Below are positions 33,453 to 46,562 of a DNA stretch of 64,000 bases, piece after piece. Position numbers and translations under genes: made by a program. Source of the stretch: Thecaphora thlaspeos. Taxonomy: Eukaryota; Basidiomycota; Ustilaginomycetes; Urocystidales; Glomosporiaceae. Numbering within the stretch: position 1 is the stretch's first letter; each line of letters begins with the position of its first letter. The notes below the pieces were generated by a model. The model made no database searches, was not told the origin of the DNA, and saw only the letters and a program-made list of their open reading frames with translations. The DNA lies in NCBI GenBank assembly GCA_900291925.1, contig UWYS01000008.1:1-64000 (forward strand), in the 5' to 3' direction.

Positions 33453-36400
33453 CTACAACAACCCGTTCTCCTCCAGCATCTCTCTGTAAACTTGACACTG
33501 AACCTTCTCCAGCTCCAGATCCCTATACAGCTTCCTGTTCGTTCCGTATTGCAATCAACAGGGGGAGATACGTATCAGGTCACCGTACCGTCGTAGCCAA
33601 AGCATGTGGATGAGGGAGGGGGGAATTGACTCACTTGTTCCTAACGCTCCCTTCGTTCCTCTGTCTCTTGACCCTCTTGATCTCCTCTCTCAACCTCTCC
33701 AACTCCTCACTCTCAGGTCTCTGCGTATCTTCGTACATCCCGTCCAACTCTTCGTTGAATGCCTTGTGAAGCTCTGTATTCTCCATACGTCCGTCCGTCT
33801 CGAGTGTCGTCAGTAACGCGCATTTGCGCTCCAGTGTTGCGACTTGGGCGCGCAATGATGAGACCTCGCTAGACGACGATGTGCTCGGAGCAGCAGGAGT
33901 AATAGGTAGAAGTCGATCCGTCATCCGTGTCAATGACGACAGGCGTGTTTCCAACTCGCAGATGTGCGTGAGCAGAGTGGAGAGCGCCGTTTGAGGCGAC
34001 GAGGAGCTCGGGAGCTGAGTCGAGGGTCAGAAAAAGAACGTGCGAATCGCAAACCAAGTCAGTATCATGGCCAGAGGCACGCCGCAGTCGATCGACTGAT
34101 CGCTTCGCTCACATTCAGATCCGCCTCGCCCAACGCCCGGCCCGTCCTCGCCGTCGACCTCTTCATTCCCGTCTTCGTCGTCCTCGGTGACTCATCGGCG
34201 TCCGCATCGAGCCGCAACCGCTTGACCTCGTCCTTGATGGTGCGCACCGAGTCCTCCACCGCCCTCGCCCTCTTCTTTGCCTCTTCGACGCCGCGCTGCC
34301 TCGAGACGGAAGAGGTGGACCGTTTCGGGATCACCTGTCGCGACGCGGCCCCATCGTCGTCCCCGCCTATCGACAGCTTTTGCGGCGACATCGGTACCGT
34401 GCCGTGGCCGTGGCCGTGGCCCTGTTCGGTGGACGTCTCGCTTTCCGAGAGCGAAGGTCGACCGCGCGCTTCGTCGTCGACGCCCCCAACTTGTTGCTGC
34501 TGATGGCGGCCATGCCCCTCGCTATCGATCGACGCCCGTTTGGCAGCTCGACGATCCGTCGTCGGCGTCGCATCTTCGTACGACAGCATCCGCTTCGAGC
34601 CCGACGGCGTCCTCCCCTGTCCTGGCGTACCTGACATCGTGCTCGGCCTGTTTGTTCCGCCTCCGACGCCGTCCCACTTGACCGGCGAGACGACAACTGT
34701 GGTGTCCATCTCCCCGCTCTCGCCCTCGCCCTCCTCGTCCTCTGGAGCGGGCCGGGGTGGCGGCTTGCGACGGATGTTGAGCGGCGTCGTCGCTCGGACA
34801 GGAACGGCGTTGGAGCTGGTCCGCGAGGCCTGCGTGCTGGAACTCGGCTCGCGACTGACGTCGGCAGCGTAGTGGGTGTATGTCTCGTCGTCGATGTACT
34901 CGCCAGCGGCGCGCACGGGCGACCGGTTGGCGACCAAGGAAGATGGAACGCCGGCGAAGCTTTCTGTCTTGGCACGCTGGTGTCCGCCGCCGTGCACGCC
35001 CAGTCGGCTCGAACGCAGGACGGTGTGGGGTGAGCCGGCTACCGCCGCCGACGATGCTCCAGCGAGGTGGTAGCCAGGCTCCGGCGTCGTGGCCCGCGAC
35101 CTGGCCTTGCGGTCAAAGATCCCGCCGCGGCCCGGGCTGCGCTCGCTCTCCAGCTCAGAGGCCATACTCGGCGGGCCGACAGACGACGACCTCCGCTTCT
35201 TCATCAGCCGGCGCGGCGAGCCGAGGAAGCTGCCCTCTCCCGGCGACTCGGCAGCACTGCCGTGGTGGTGTCGGCGGGCGGCCGCCGGAAGGGCGCCGGT
35301 CATCATGCTCTCGAGCATCCCGGCGCGGCTGCTGACGCTGGTGGCAGCCGTGGAAAAGGTCATGGCTCGGCTCGACGTTGACGGGACGTCGCTGCTGTAG
35401 GTCGTACTTTTGGAGGCGTTGCTCTTGGTCCGCCGCGCGGGCGAGCCAAACACGTCGAGGCCGGGGGTCCCTCCGCCGCCGCCGCCGCCGAACAGCAGCG
35501 ACCGGCCAAACTGCTCGATGCCCGCGACGACGCGCGTGCGGTGGCTCGACGGAGTCGCCGGCTGCGACGAGAGCGTATGCAGCGTCAGCTGGCCGCCCAT
35601 CAGCCGGCTCGTCTCGGCCGCCAGCTGGGCCATGCGGAGCGCCAGGTCGCCGCACTGCACCACCGTCACGTCGGCCAACGACGACGAGCGCTGCTCGTGC
35701 TGCTCCGGATCGTCGAGCTTGGTCAGCGTCGAGATCTGGCACTCGCCGTAGGCGTCGTCGACGTGAACCACCTCGAGCGCGGCGTGAGGCGGCGCCGCCT
35801 CGGGTCCAAAGGGCAGCGGGTCGGCCTCGCGCTGGAAGTTGACGTGCAGCGCCAGCGGGGCCTTGTGCGGCTCGGTCAGGTAGCTCCGCCGCGTGTAGAC
35901 GTTCCAGTAGACGACTCGCCGCGCCTCTGCCTCGCGCGCCGCCACCATCGCATCGAGGTCCTCGTCACACCCCGTCCTAGTCCCCATCCCCGCCATCGCT
36001 GCCGTAGCGGCCGCCGAGGCGTGGGGTCGGACCGCCGGCAGGATCTGGCACCGCACGTGGCTGCGGTGCTCCTTGGTCTTGTACAGCGCCTTGGCGCGCC
36101 ACAGGCTCTCGAGGAAGCGCGTCTTTTCCAACCTGGCGGGCGTGTCGTTGTCGAAGTTGGCGCGCGGCGTCGGCGGCTGTCCGCGGACCGAGCTGCTCCC
36201 ACTGCTGGCGGCGGCGGTGTCGGCCGTGACATATTGACGCACGGGTCGGCCGGTCCATCGATCGCCCGAGACCTGGCTCGGCGGCTGGAAGAAGTTGAGC
36301 TGGAAGTCGGATCCGCCGAGGTCGAGCGCCTCGAGGTCGAGGATGTTGACGACGCCGCGGAAGCCAAGGTCGCCCTTCCTGCTGCCGCCGAGCGCGGCGC

Positions 36401-37916
36401 TGGAGCTGCCGCCGGAGCTGCGCTCGGTAAACGTCTTCATCTGGTCCGCCAGCCGGTTGAGGTCGTCGAGCCCGACGGCCCGGCGCCCGCAGATCGACGC
36501 GCTGGCGCGCTTGACGATGGCGAGGCGGTCGTCGAAGAGGAAGAGTGCGCAGTGGATCGTCTTGCCGCCGCCGGCCGCCATCAGCGCGCCGCTCGACACC
36601 GCCGCCCCTGCGCCGCCGGGCGAGACGACCCCTCCCATCGCCTCGAGCGGGAAGTCGTCCACGTCGATGCAGTCAAGGAACTGGCGATGGACGCTGATCA
36701 GGCCCGCCGGAAAGTCGTCGACGTTGCGGTTGAAGCTCCACAGGACGGCGGCGCGCTTGGTCTTGTCGTCGGCCTCGCAGCTGGCGATGCGGCTGGCGAG
36801 GACGACGACGTCCTCGAGGCAGCCCTTTTGCGGGTCGCGCGCGCCCATGTGCTTGATAACGCCGTCGAGGAGCAGCTTGTAGCGCGGGATGCGCTGGACG
36901 GGCTCCATCAGGAGGTCGCGCAGGCCGACGTTGCCGAGGCCCGTGGTGGCGTACTTTGTGCGCTCGGCAAACTCCTGGAAGCCGCGGTGCTTTGCGAGGG
37001 TGCGCTCGATGTGCTTGGCCTTTTCAAAGTTGGCAAAGTACTCGGTGTAGCAGCTGAAGCAGTTCATGTGGCGGTAGACGACGTCGCCGAGGCCTGCGCG
37101 GACCGCCTCGATCCCCTTTGCGGCGAGTGCCTCGAGGTCGATGAGGAAGGCCTGGTTAGCGCCGACGATCTCGCCGATGTTGCCAAAGAGGCGCTGTGCC
37201 TCGTAGATGGGGACGATGGCGGTGTCGCGGTCCTTTGCCAACCTGCGGAGGGGGAGAGCGTACTTTTGGTGGAGCGCCTCGATCCGGCGGATGTAGTTAC
37301 GCTCGGTGTCGAGGAGCTCCTGGAAGCGGCTCTGGAAGCGTGCCGGATCGAACTGACCCGCGGGTCTCGAGGGTGCCGAGTGGGAGCGGCTGCGGCCGTC
37401 TTGGACGTCGCCATCGTGATGGTGGTCTGTCGATGCGATGGCATTTATGCTGGACCCGCTGGCGGACTTGGGCATGTGGCACGGGTCAGCGTGTGGGTCC
37501 GGGCCGCCACTGCCGCCGTCGTCGGTGCCGCCGGTCTGGTCTACGACAACACTGCCGAGCCAGGGGAGGAGGACGCCTGGGTCGTCCTGGTCTATGGATG
37601 CCGATGTCGAGTCAGACTCGAGGACGACGTCGTAGAAGTAGGCCTTGGACAGACTCTCGCTGACGGCGGAGTTGCCTGTGCGGTAGTCGATGCGGCCGTT
37701 TGCATGCGAGCTGGCGGCGTCGTGGTGGTGTGCTACGGGAGGGTTGGGGTGGTGGTGATGGTAGCTGGTGGGCGTGTGGGATGTTGTTGATGACGCAGAG
37801 TGGCTGGAAGGGCCTGGTGTCGTCGACCTGGCGCCATTTCGCTGCGGCGAAGGGAACTGCACCGCTCCGCTGCCTATACCGGCAAAGGGCGGCCGTGAGA
37901 GCGCCCGGGGCGGCAT
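33453..37916 (-). CDS. Dbl-family Rho guanine nucleotide exchange factor
   Basis: Three exons on the minus strand, 34113-37916, 33635-34014 and 33453-33534, give 1421 residues in frame. The DH domain is at about residues 195-390, with FQELLDTERNYIRRIEALHQ, then LRDLLMEPVQRIPRYKLLLDGVIKHM, the conserved end helix. A PH-like region follows (about 400-700), with CALFLFDDRLAIVKR. The middle is Ser/Thr/Arg-rich, and the last 200 residues form coiled coils (ELERLREEIKRVKRQ) ending KLYRDLELEKVQCQVYREML. The protein would activate a Rho or Cdc42 GTPase in polarity or cytokinesis; which GTPase cannot be told. The C-terminal coiled coil is reconstructed across two introns and keeps frame, which supports the model. 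The N-terminal 180 residues are disordered and His/Ser-rich. Confidence 0.9.
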
Positions 37917-38519
37917 CCAGGTTGGCGGTGGAGGTAGGGGTCGAAAGAGGAGGTGTGTCTGACGGGAGTTTATGGTGTCGTTGTGGCTGCCTGTGGCGCG
38001 TGCGAGCCGGAGAGGCCCAAGCGGGCGATATCAATGTCGAGTGTGGATGCCGAGGATGGCAAGGGGAAGCGTGTATATGCGGTCAATACTGCTGCGATGT
38101 AGGTGACGTTGATGCTTGCATGGACGGGTGGGTAGCCGGAGGGCGATGGGAGGCTAGGTCGGGAGGCCGGCGGCGTTGGCGATGAAAAGCGGTAAGGTGG
38201 AAGAAGGAGGAAGGTGGGAGGAAGGGGAGCGTGTGCGGGCCGCTGGCGTTGGGCGGTGCGCGAGAGGTGTTGCTCTGGTGCCTGCCCTCGCCTCGCCTCG
38301 CCTGTGCCCGCGCGCGGTGGAGGCCAACTCGCCGCCAACTCGCTACCCGCCCGCCCACAACACGCCAGCAGCCCAGCAACGCGCCCGCCCGCCCGCCCCT
38401 TCGCGCCAAATTTTAAGACGCTGCCGCGCCCCACCCCCGCCGCCTCTTCGCACAGGCGAGCCCGCACATAAACTCGACCCCACGTGACTCGAAAGGTCGG
38501 CGGGCAGAGCACCTTCCTC
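37917..38519. other. RhoGEF promoter region
   Basis: These 600 bases of GC-rich sequence upstream of the RhoGEF start codon hold only short overlapping frames with no recognisable content. No clear TATA box. Confidence 0.5.
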
Positions 38520-40440
38520 CGTTTGCTTATCACCCGATTCGAAGAGCAATGGATCGGAAGAGGCAGAAATGCGGTTCCCGATCGTATTTGCGAATTCAAA
38601 GTGTGGAGGCAACGGGGTGAGCTTCCCGATTGTTGGGAACGGCGAAGAGCAACACCCATTCATATCCGTAGCTCCCGATCGAAAAAGCAGCACATTGCGA
38701 ATCCCGATATTGCAAACGCCCTCCGGGCTTTTCGGGTTACGCGATGATTTTTGAATTCAAGGCTCCAGAATGATTCGGCAGCCGAATCCAAATTTGCGGC
38801 TGCAGATTTCTACGTACCGATTCTCTATTGTCCCCGTTGTTAGGGCAACCCAATTTTGTTTTTCTGGCTACGAATTATACGGGCAGAGAGCCGGTTTTGT
38901 GTTTACCCCGAACGACACGCCAACCCAATTTTCTATTTGCGGCTCCAGTTTGTTTGGGCAACGGGCCGATTTAGCATATACGGCTCCGGTGATTTGGCGC
39001 AACGAGGGGAAACTGCCGATTTTGGGAAACAGGCGCCAAAGGCAGGTCCGCCGCCAAGGTCGTGCATACGTCTCGCGCGAGTAAACATGCGGCCCGCCTC
39101 CACTTGAAGTCGCGTTGGAAAGGACGGCACCGGCGCGTCTCGCGCGAAACGATTTCCGGCCGACCTCCCTATCAAATGGCGTCTACCAAGCGGCCGAGTC
39201 GGACATTGCAGGGTTGGTGTGCGCAAAAGAGAGAGAGCAACGAGGGAGGTTGTGGGAGACCGCCACAAGAGCCAGCTCGGCGAAACTCCAAGTTAGGGCA
39301 CGGCGAACCGCGCTCGAAGGCACAGGTTGGGAGGGACAATAACGAATGACCGGTAGCGACCTCAAGGAAACGGCAAAAAAGTAGGAAGACAGCGCTCAGG
39401 AAATGGTGATGGGGCTCGATGCCAGAGGGAAGAGAGATAGTAGAGTAACGGTAGGAAAGCTGAAGACAGACGGAGAGCAGGAGACGAAAGGAATGACGTG
39501 CGCGTGCCGACCTAGGGGTGATCGATAGCGTGCGCTTTTGTCCGGTGTCGGCCCAAAAATCAGGGAATTAATCTCCACATCAAGAGGCGTCGCGACTAGG
39601 CACGCGCCCACACGTCAGATCGAGAAACTACCTAATCGGGCAAGAAATTCTGCCATAGATCGGGCGTGGAACGACATCAGGCGAGAAGCTGAGGCTTTCG
39701 GACATATCGGGCATTCGGATATAACGGGCGAGAATTGGCAGCCCCCAGACATTTCGAACATAGTGACCTATCGGCCGACAGCATCCGACCTACAGACAAA
39801 TCGAAAAACCAAAGCTATTGGGCGATGGGCGGGAGGGGATAAATGAGAAAGGACGAATGCCTAGGTGGGAGATATGTGGTGCGAAGGGAAGGGGGAAAGG
39901 GTGGAAAGAGCCTTTGTCCGGTTGAGGGGGAACGACATGTGCGCGCACGCACCCGCCTGCTGCTTCTTGTTGCTTGTCGTGTGTGCGAGAACCAGGTCAA
40001 AAGCTGGCTGGCGCGTCTTTCACAAATTACCAGGTAAGAAGTCCACCTCCACATCCAGTCGCGTAGGCCAGGCGGTACAGCGCGTCTCCCACGAGTAAAC
40101 CAGGTCCCAACCAAAACAAATTGGCCGATACAAAATCGGCGCTTTAAAGGGCCGGCGCATACAAATTGGGTTCCCCAACAAATCGGCCGATACAAACCGG
40201 CGCCGACTCGTCTCGCCCGAAAAACACGCGCCAAACCTCCACATCATCTCGCGTAGAAGGTCAACGTGCTGACGCGTCTCGCCCGACTAAACACGCGACC
40301 GGTCACCCCCACGTGTAGGCCCGCTGCCACAACGCATTTCGCCCGAGTAAACACGCTCTTCACCTCCACATCAAGTTGCGTCAACCGTGCAGGCGTAGAC
40401 GCGTCTCGCCCGAGTAAACACGCCGCTCACCTCCACTTAC
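38520..40440. repeat. Repeat cluster II: composite short repeats
   Basis: Type C repeats (CCGATTTTGTATTTGCGGCTCC-like, degenerate) occupy 38520-39040. Type A units in forward orientation follow at 39060-39190. Type B boxes (GGACATATCGGGC and relatives) lie at 39635-39800. A mixed stretch with forward type A units fills 40015-40440. In the last part the core CGTCTCGCCCGA or its variant recurs at about 40209, 40275, 40335 and 40402, spaced 60-67 bases, with CACCTCCACATCAAGT between. About 400 bases at 39200-39600 look unique. No gene is visible. Confidence 0.8.
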
Positions 40441-40698
40441 TCTTTTGTTGCTGTCTCTTCGCTGGACCAATCGGTCCGTCGACACCTCGAGGGTAGGAAT
40501 CGGATGTCCATCGCGTGCCAGGTCGTCGCCGGTAGAGTCGAGCGGGCGCAAGCTTCTGTTATTAGTGTACAAGGAAAGTCACAGCTTGGCGCGGGAAGAA
40601 GGCGGAGGGGGGGGGGGGTATGCCATGTGGATGCGACAGGCTCCTGAAAGCTAGGGACATGCGATGACAGTGTGGGCGACAGAACCGCAAAGGGACAC

Positions 40699-43600
40699 CT
40701 ATTGCCCCAGCGGCCGTTCGAGCGTCGGCGCGATCCTCCGCTTCTTCTTTGGCGCCTCGCTGTCCGCGCAGGTGGCGGTCGTGGTGGGCGTGGTGGTCGT
40801 GGCAGATGGCGCCGAGACCTGGCGAGTAGGGATAGCCGCGGCCTGCACGGCCGCCGGCAGGCCGGCCAGCGTAGCTCCGACGACGGCTTTGCTCGGTCCA
40901 GGTCCCGGTGCCGCACCCATGAGAGCAAGACCGAGACCGGTAGGCGCTGGTGGAGGCGGCGTGCCGATCAGTGCGCTGCCGTTGCGGTACGGTGGCGCTG
41001 CCGCTCCCCCATCGCCGCCGGCGAGGATGGCATTCGTCAGCTGTGGCGTAGAAGGGGCCGAGCGCGTCGCCGCCGACGTGCCCGAGGCGATGTGGGCGGG
41101 CGCCGGTGTGCCGCTGGACGGCGTGTGGAGCGAAGGCTGCGAGGCGTAGGCGTATGGGATCCCCAGCTCGGCGTAGTCGAACACGACGACGGAGCAGTAG
41201 CCGTCGGTCGACGACATCATCAGCGTCTGGCCGTCGGGGGACCTGGTGCCGCGGGACAACCGGAGGAAAAGGAAAGGGAAGGGATCGGAACGAGAGACGA
41301 TGGGGGACAGGTCAGAGTCAGTGATGGGTCCGGTCCAGACGGTGAGCGACCACCTGAGACTAGGCCCGTCGCCGCCGATGGCGGGTGCTCACCAGCTGAG
41401 ATCCGTAAAGCTGGCGTAGTGCATGTTGCTAAAGCAGCAGATCGGGCCCGTCTGCTGTGTATCGTATATCCACACGCTGTCCTGCGTCGCGACAGCGTAG
41501 ATCATCCTGTAGGGCAGACCGATGACGCTGACGCCCATGCTACGAGCAGGAGGAGCAATAGCAGGAGCGCTGGCGGCGGCGGCGGTAGAAGGCATGGTTT
41601 TCTTGGCTGCGCCGGCCACGTCGTCAGAGGCCGAGGTTGACGGCGGCGGTGGCGGCTCGACCGCGACCGAGGTTGAGCTTGGATTGAAGCCTTCCGCCGC
41701 AAGGGAGACGCTCTTCTGCTTGCCGACCTCGAGCGGGATCGTCGGGTGCGGGGGGATCCCGTCGTCCTCGCCGCCGCCCGCGCCGTCGCCGCCCCTCGGC
41801 GACTTGCGCAGCTCGTAGAGGATCGGCGAGAAGCGGACCACCAGCGTCGCCGTCTTGTGGCCAGGCAGAACCGCTATCGGCGCGTTCGACTTAGAAAAGT
41901 TGCCCCTCGCGTATATGTAGACGGCGCTCTTGTTCGAGGGGGCAGCGGCGGCAGCCGCCGCCGCCACGCCCTCCTTGCTCGGCGGTACACTCGGGCTCGG
42001 GTTCTTCCGCGGCGAGAGCTGGAGCGACGGGCTGGCCAGCAAGTTGGAAGACGACGGCGTCGGCGACAGGTCGAAGAGGCCGCTCGGCGTGACGAGGAGC
42101 GCGCCGTCCGGGCTGAACGAGAGACGGCGGAAGAAGCCGCTGAAGTTTTCGTCGCCGTAAAGCCGCAGCGTGCTCCTCGAGAGGCCCGTCGTCGTCGCCG
42201 CGGCCGCCTGCATCCTCTGCTTGGGCGACGGCGGGGCCCGGATCGCCGGGAGCGGCGGGATGGGCGAGGGTGAGCGGATGCTCCGGGTTCGAGAGGCCGA
42301 CCGGCTCGTGCTGCCGGTTCGCCTGACGCCCTCGGTCGCTCCATCGACGGCAGCCGCTCCGGCGAGGTGGGCCGGATCCGCTGCGGGCGGCGCTCCCGCC
42401 TTGCTGACGTGCGAGCCGGCCAGCGATGTGGGCGCCAGGGACGTCGCGCTCGTAGGCGGCGAGGCGACGTCGAGGTTGCTGCCGCTGAAGCTCGACCGTC
42501 GGCTGGGTGTCGTCTGGGGCGGGTTCATGGCGTGAGCGTGCTGCGCCCCGGCCATCGTTGCGGAGGAGGTCGAAGGACCCGCAGCCGAAAAGGGGCTGGG
42601 GGGTACAGACGCCGTCGGCGTCGCCGGCTGCGGAGTGGGGTGGCCGCCGGACAGGGGCAGAGACAGGGGCGGCGGCGGTGCTGTGTGCGAGGGCGTGCTG
42701 GCGGGAGGTGCTGCGGCGGCCAACGAGCCATGGTAGGCGGGATCGATGGGCGTGGCGCTCCGCTTCGATCTGCCGCGCAAGCCGGCCACGAGGCTCTCGC
42801 GCGGCCCTTCGCTGTCGCTGTGCTGGCTCGCGTGGCTGCTGCAGCGACGCTTCATCGGAGGCTTGGCGTTGGCATCCCAGATGAAGCCGCCGCTGGTGCT
42901 GCCGTTGCGGCGATGCAGGTCGAGCTTGCTGCTGCGGCTCGACAGGTGGCTACCGACGATCGCCGTCGCCGCCGTCGATGAGGGGGTAGAGCCGCTGCCG
43001 CTGGACCCTTCGCCGCCGTGGTCGTGCTTGTGCTGTTGCTTGATCTGGAGCGCGTGAATGTGGACGCTCCGGTCGCTGCTCTGCGTCGCGATGTACTCCT
43101 GCAACGGGTCCCAAGCGATGCCCTGGACATAGTGGTTGTGTTCCGAAATCTCGCGGATGACGTGTCCGTCCTGGACGTTGATGATGCGCGCGACAAAGTC
43201 GGTACCGCCGACGGCGAGCGTCTCGCCATTGGGGCTCCACGCCATGTCGTAGAGCTCCTGCTGGGTGGCGCGCGTCATCAGCTTGACGCGCCAGAATTCC
43301 TTTTCAAACTGGCTCTCGCCGTCGTCGAGGAGGCTGGCGGTATGGACGTCGCCGAAGCCGCGCCCGCGGTCGCTCGGGACCCAGAAGAGAACGTTGCCGT
43401 CGTCGCCGGCGGTCGCCAGCATCTCACCGCGAGGGCAGAAGCGGACGACATTGACGACGCCCGAGTGCCGGCTGAGCGTGGCGAGGTACTCGACACGCGG
43501 CGGATGGGGCGCAGCTGCCATCGAGCCGGACGTCGCAGCAGCGCTGGCCAGGGCGGCCGGCGAGGGGACGTTTGGGTGGACCATCCAGAGGCGGGCGTTG

Positions 43601-44022
43601 TTGTCACCGCCGGCGGTCGCCAGCCTCCAGCTCTGGCCACCTGCCATGATCGCTGGCTGGATCTGCTTGGTCGCCGTGGTAGAGCCGCCGGCGGCGGCCG
43701 AGGTCGGACCGCTGCTGCTTGGGTTTGCCGCCAGCGTCTTGCCGGGTGCGAGGCCGGCGGCTGCAGGGGTAGACGAAGGCCAGGCGAGCATCACAAGCAA
43801 GCAAGAGCGGCACGGTTAGTCAGCGAGAGGAGAACTGCCAGCGTGTGTGCATGCGTGTGCGTGCTTGCAAGCAGAAGAGACCGGACGAATGGGGGACCTA
43901 CCTTGGCCGAGGTTGTGGTCAAGCACCCTCTTAAGGTGGTTGGGCGAGATTGGCTGGAACGAGCAGCTGTAGATGGGCTGCGTGTCGTGCCAGCGGATTT
44001 CGAAGGTGACCGAGCGGACCAT
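40699..44022 (-). CDS. CAC2: Chromatin assembly factor 1 subunit p60 (CAF-1B/Cac2-like)
   Basis: Three exons on the minus strand, 43902-44022, 41393-43760 and 40699-41242, encode 1010 residues. The start MVRSVTFEIRWHDTQPIYSC is the typical CAF-1 p60 opening. WD40 repeats follow: RLATAGGDNNARLWMV, RHSGVVNVVRFCPRGEMLAT, ELYDMAWSPNGETLAVGG, HNHYVQGIAWDPLQEYIATQ, then FFRRLSFSPDGALLVTPSG, and near the end FTDLSWSPDGQTLMMSSTDG crossing the last intron. The CAF-1 complex deposits H3-H4 behind replication forks through PCNA. The protein is nearly twice the usual length because of Ser/Pro/Ala-rich insertions (about residues 280-500 and 620-720). The C-terminal basic PKKKRR is a likely nuclear signal. 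Confidence 0.93.
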
Positions 44023-46562
44023 GGTGGGCGACGACGGCGTATGGCGGCCGTGGCAGCGTCTCCTGCTGGTGTGCTGGTTGTGGGAGTGGGGCGGAAACGA
44101 GAAAGGGGAGCGGCCGCCCGCGTCGTCGTCTGGCTATCTCGTCTAGCGCGCGATGCGTACGGGGGAAAGGATCCGCCGATAGGCCGAGAACCTGATCCAC
44201 TCTGACGAGCAGAAAGGGAGGAAGGAGGTGGAACCAGCGCGGATCCTTAGGTTCTGGTCGGATCACCGAGCTGGGCACTGCCGGCGGCAGAGTTGCGGAC
44301 GCAGCAGGGCGAGCGACTGGTCGTAGTCGTGGTGGAGGGTGGGAGCGGCGAGCAGGCTGATGGAGCAGCTTCAGTCGTCTGTCCGTGTGCAGCGGCACGC
44401 TCAGCGAGCGAGCGGAAGAAAGAGGAAGCCGAGTGACTTGCTGCTGCCGCTGCTGCTGACAGGTTGAAAGGTATGTGGTGCGAAGGCGAGCACCCTCGAA
44501 GGCGCGCTGGGAAAGGCGTGCTGGCTGCGAGAGCAGGGATGGGAAACTCTGGTGGCTTGCTGCGTCCGGCAGACTTGGAGGAAGGGGATGCCTGGCGTTG
44601 TAGCGGCCGAGCGATTGAATGGAGTCCAACGAGAAGGAGAGAGGCAGTGTCTGCGTGAAGAAGAGTAACGGCTGTGGTAGCCGAACGAGCTGGGTGTTGG
44701 GGCTCGGGGCGGCGGGAGTGATTATGGACGGCTGGGCGTTTGCAGCACGTCGCCGGTACGGTGCTTGGTTGATCCAGTCGGCAGAGGCGAGCTGGGAAAA
44801 GGTTGTAGAGCGGTGGTTGTCGTGATGATGATGAGGGTGGGGATGACTGCGTGTCGGTGGCGAGGCCGGCGGCGGAGGGAAGGGCGGAGAGGAGGCTAGG
44901 GTGCGCTGCGCTCAAATCAACGGACAGTGAAGCTGGCCGATGCTATGTTGCGCTCTGGACTGTGGCTTTCCGGAGGAGCGCTGGCTGGGCTGAGCTACCT
45001 AGCTCGTGCTCTGTCGTGGGATGGAGCAGATGAGAGGCCGCGGGCCGCGCTGCCATGCAGACCTCCCGACAGGGTCGTGAGTGTAGCCGCAGCGGAATCA
45101 GAGGCGATTTTGGTGTGAAAGCAGCGATGGCATTCGGCGGACCGCGGGCTTGGGTGCGTGGTGGTCTGGCGAAGGAGCAGGGCCGGGACGAGAAAGGAAA
45201 AGAAGGTAGGTAGTCGCCGGTGGTGGGTGGTGGGCGTGCCTGTCCCGTAGGCAAAAGCTGGGCGATAATGGGCGAACGGTGGCAGGCGATGGTAGCGGGC
45301 GGTGGTGGTGGGTGTCCGGATGGGCAGGGGATGCGTCCTGGAAGGAATCAAGAAGCAAGAAATGAAAGAGAAGAGAAGAGAAGAGCAGCGGATCAGGGCC
45401 CGGGACAAGGAGGGCAAGGCGAGCAAGGGGGAACGGGTCACGCACAGACAGCGCAGCAGCTCTCTTTGGCAGCTTTCCAGCCCGCCGCTCAGTCCGCCCC
45501 CTCCCGCACGCGCCAATAAAATAAATAATAATAATAATAATAAAAAGTAGAGGCCAGGGGGCAAGGCCCGCCGGACCCGCGCCGAGCACAACTCTGCTCG
45601 TGGTCGCCTGCTGCCTCACCTTCTCTTCTTCTGGTCGATGCATATCGGCTCGATCCCTGTTTGACCGGTGCGCCAGGTTGGCGGCACGCTCATGCACCGA
45701 GCGACAGTCAGCCGAGAGTGTGTCGTACGTGCGTGGTCGGCAGGATCCGTGGGGGTCTCTGACAAGGCGGAAGGGATCACGCCAAGATGACCCTTCCGGC
45801 GGGATCAGTCAAGACTGGATGGGCGCTGTTCTGCTCCGCTTGGTGCAATCCATCGTCGTCAGGGGTCAGGTAGTAAGGTCACAGGCAGGGTAAGTTATCA
45901 GACACCTTCCTCTCGGCACCTGGCGCTTGCCACCGTCACCGCCACCGCCAAGCGTCCGTACGTGCCCTGCCGCTCTGCCTCGACCGAGAGCTTGCGCCGG
46001 GCAGGAGCCGATCGATGGCATGTAGAGCTACCTCTCCGTCCCCACTTGAGGGCCGGAGCTCTAGTCGTACAGCTTGAACTTATTCAATTCGAAAAAGAAG
46101 GCGGCAAGCCGCGGTCAGAACCGTCTGCTTGCCCTCCCGATGAGATCACATCGCGCGTCTTGTGGCTTTTACGCTGCATGCCTTATTGCCATTCACGCGT
46201 CGGCGTGAAAGGTACAGAGGAGAGATTGTCAACAGAAGCTAGACCATACCACGCAACCTGCCATCGCCGACACCACCACCACCAATCACAACAAGCGAAC
46301 GAAAGAAAAGCAGGAGCAAAGGCGGAGGCATGGCTGGGGTGAAGGGATTGGAGAGACACGGGGCAGCAAACGCGACGCGTCGTGAGGCACCTACATGACG
46401 CGGTTATGGCTGGAGCTGCGGCCTCGTCTCTCGCTCTTGCTCTATCGTATCCCTTCTGCCCCTCGACGGTCGCACCATCCTCTTGCCTACATGCGGCCAT
46501 ATTCACACCGAATGGCGAAGTCTATGTGTCTATGTTGCGTTCTCTTGCTGCAGGCGGCCGCG
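44023..46562. other. Long intergenic region without a recognised gene
   Basis: This 2.5-kb stretch lies upstream of CAC2 and downstream of the wax-synthase gene. I tested the longer frames on both strands and found only Pro/Ser/Arg-rich translations. The one distinct feature is an A/T-rich (AAT)n tract at about 45515-45547. Short spliced or non-coding genes cannot be excluded. Confidence 0.5.
45515..45547. repeat. (AAT)n microsatellite
   Basis: AATAAAATAAAT followed by several AAT units forms an AT island in GC-rich intergenic DNA. Confidence 0.85.

Noticed and set aside
35541..37790. Long plus-strand open frame of 749 codons
   Set aside because: It is antisense to the RhoGEF exon, has Val/Ala/Arg-biased composition typical of GC-rich shadow frames, and no recognisable domain.
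44023..46562. Possible genes in the 2.5-kb gap
   Set aside because: All longer frames are Pro/Ser/Arg-rich with no start context, splice logic or domain; codon use differs from the real genes.
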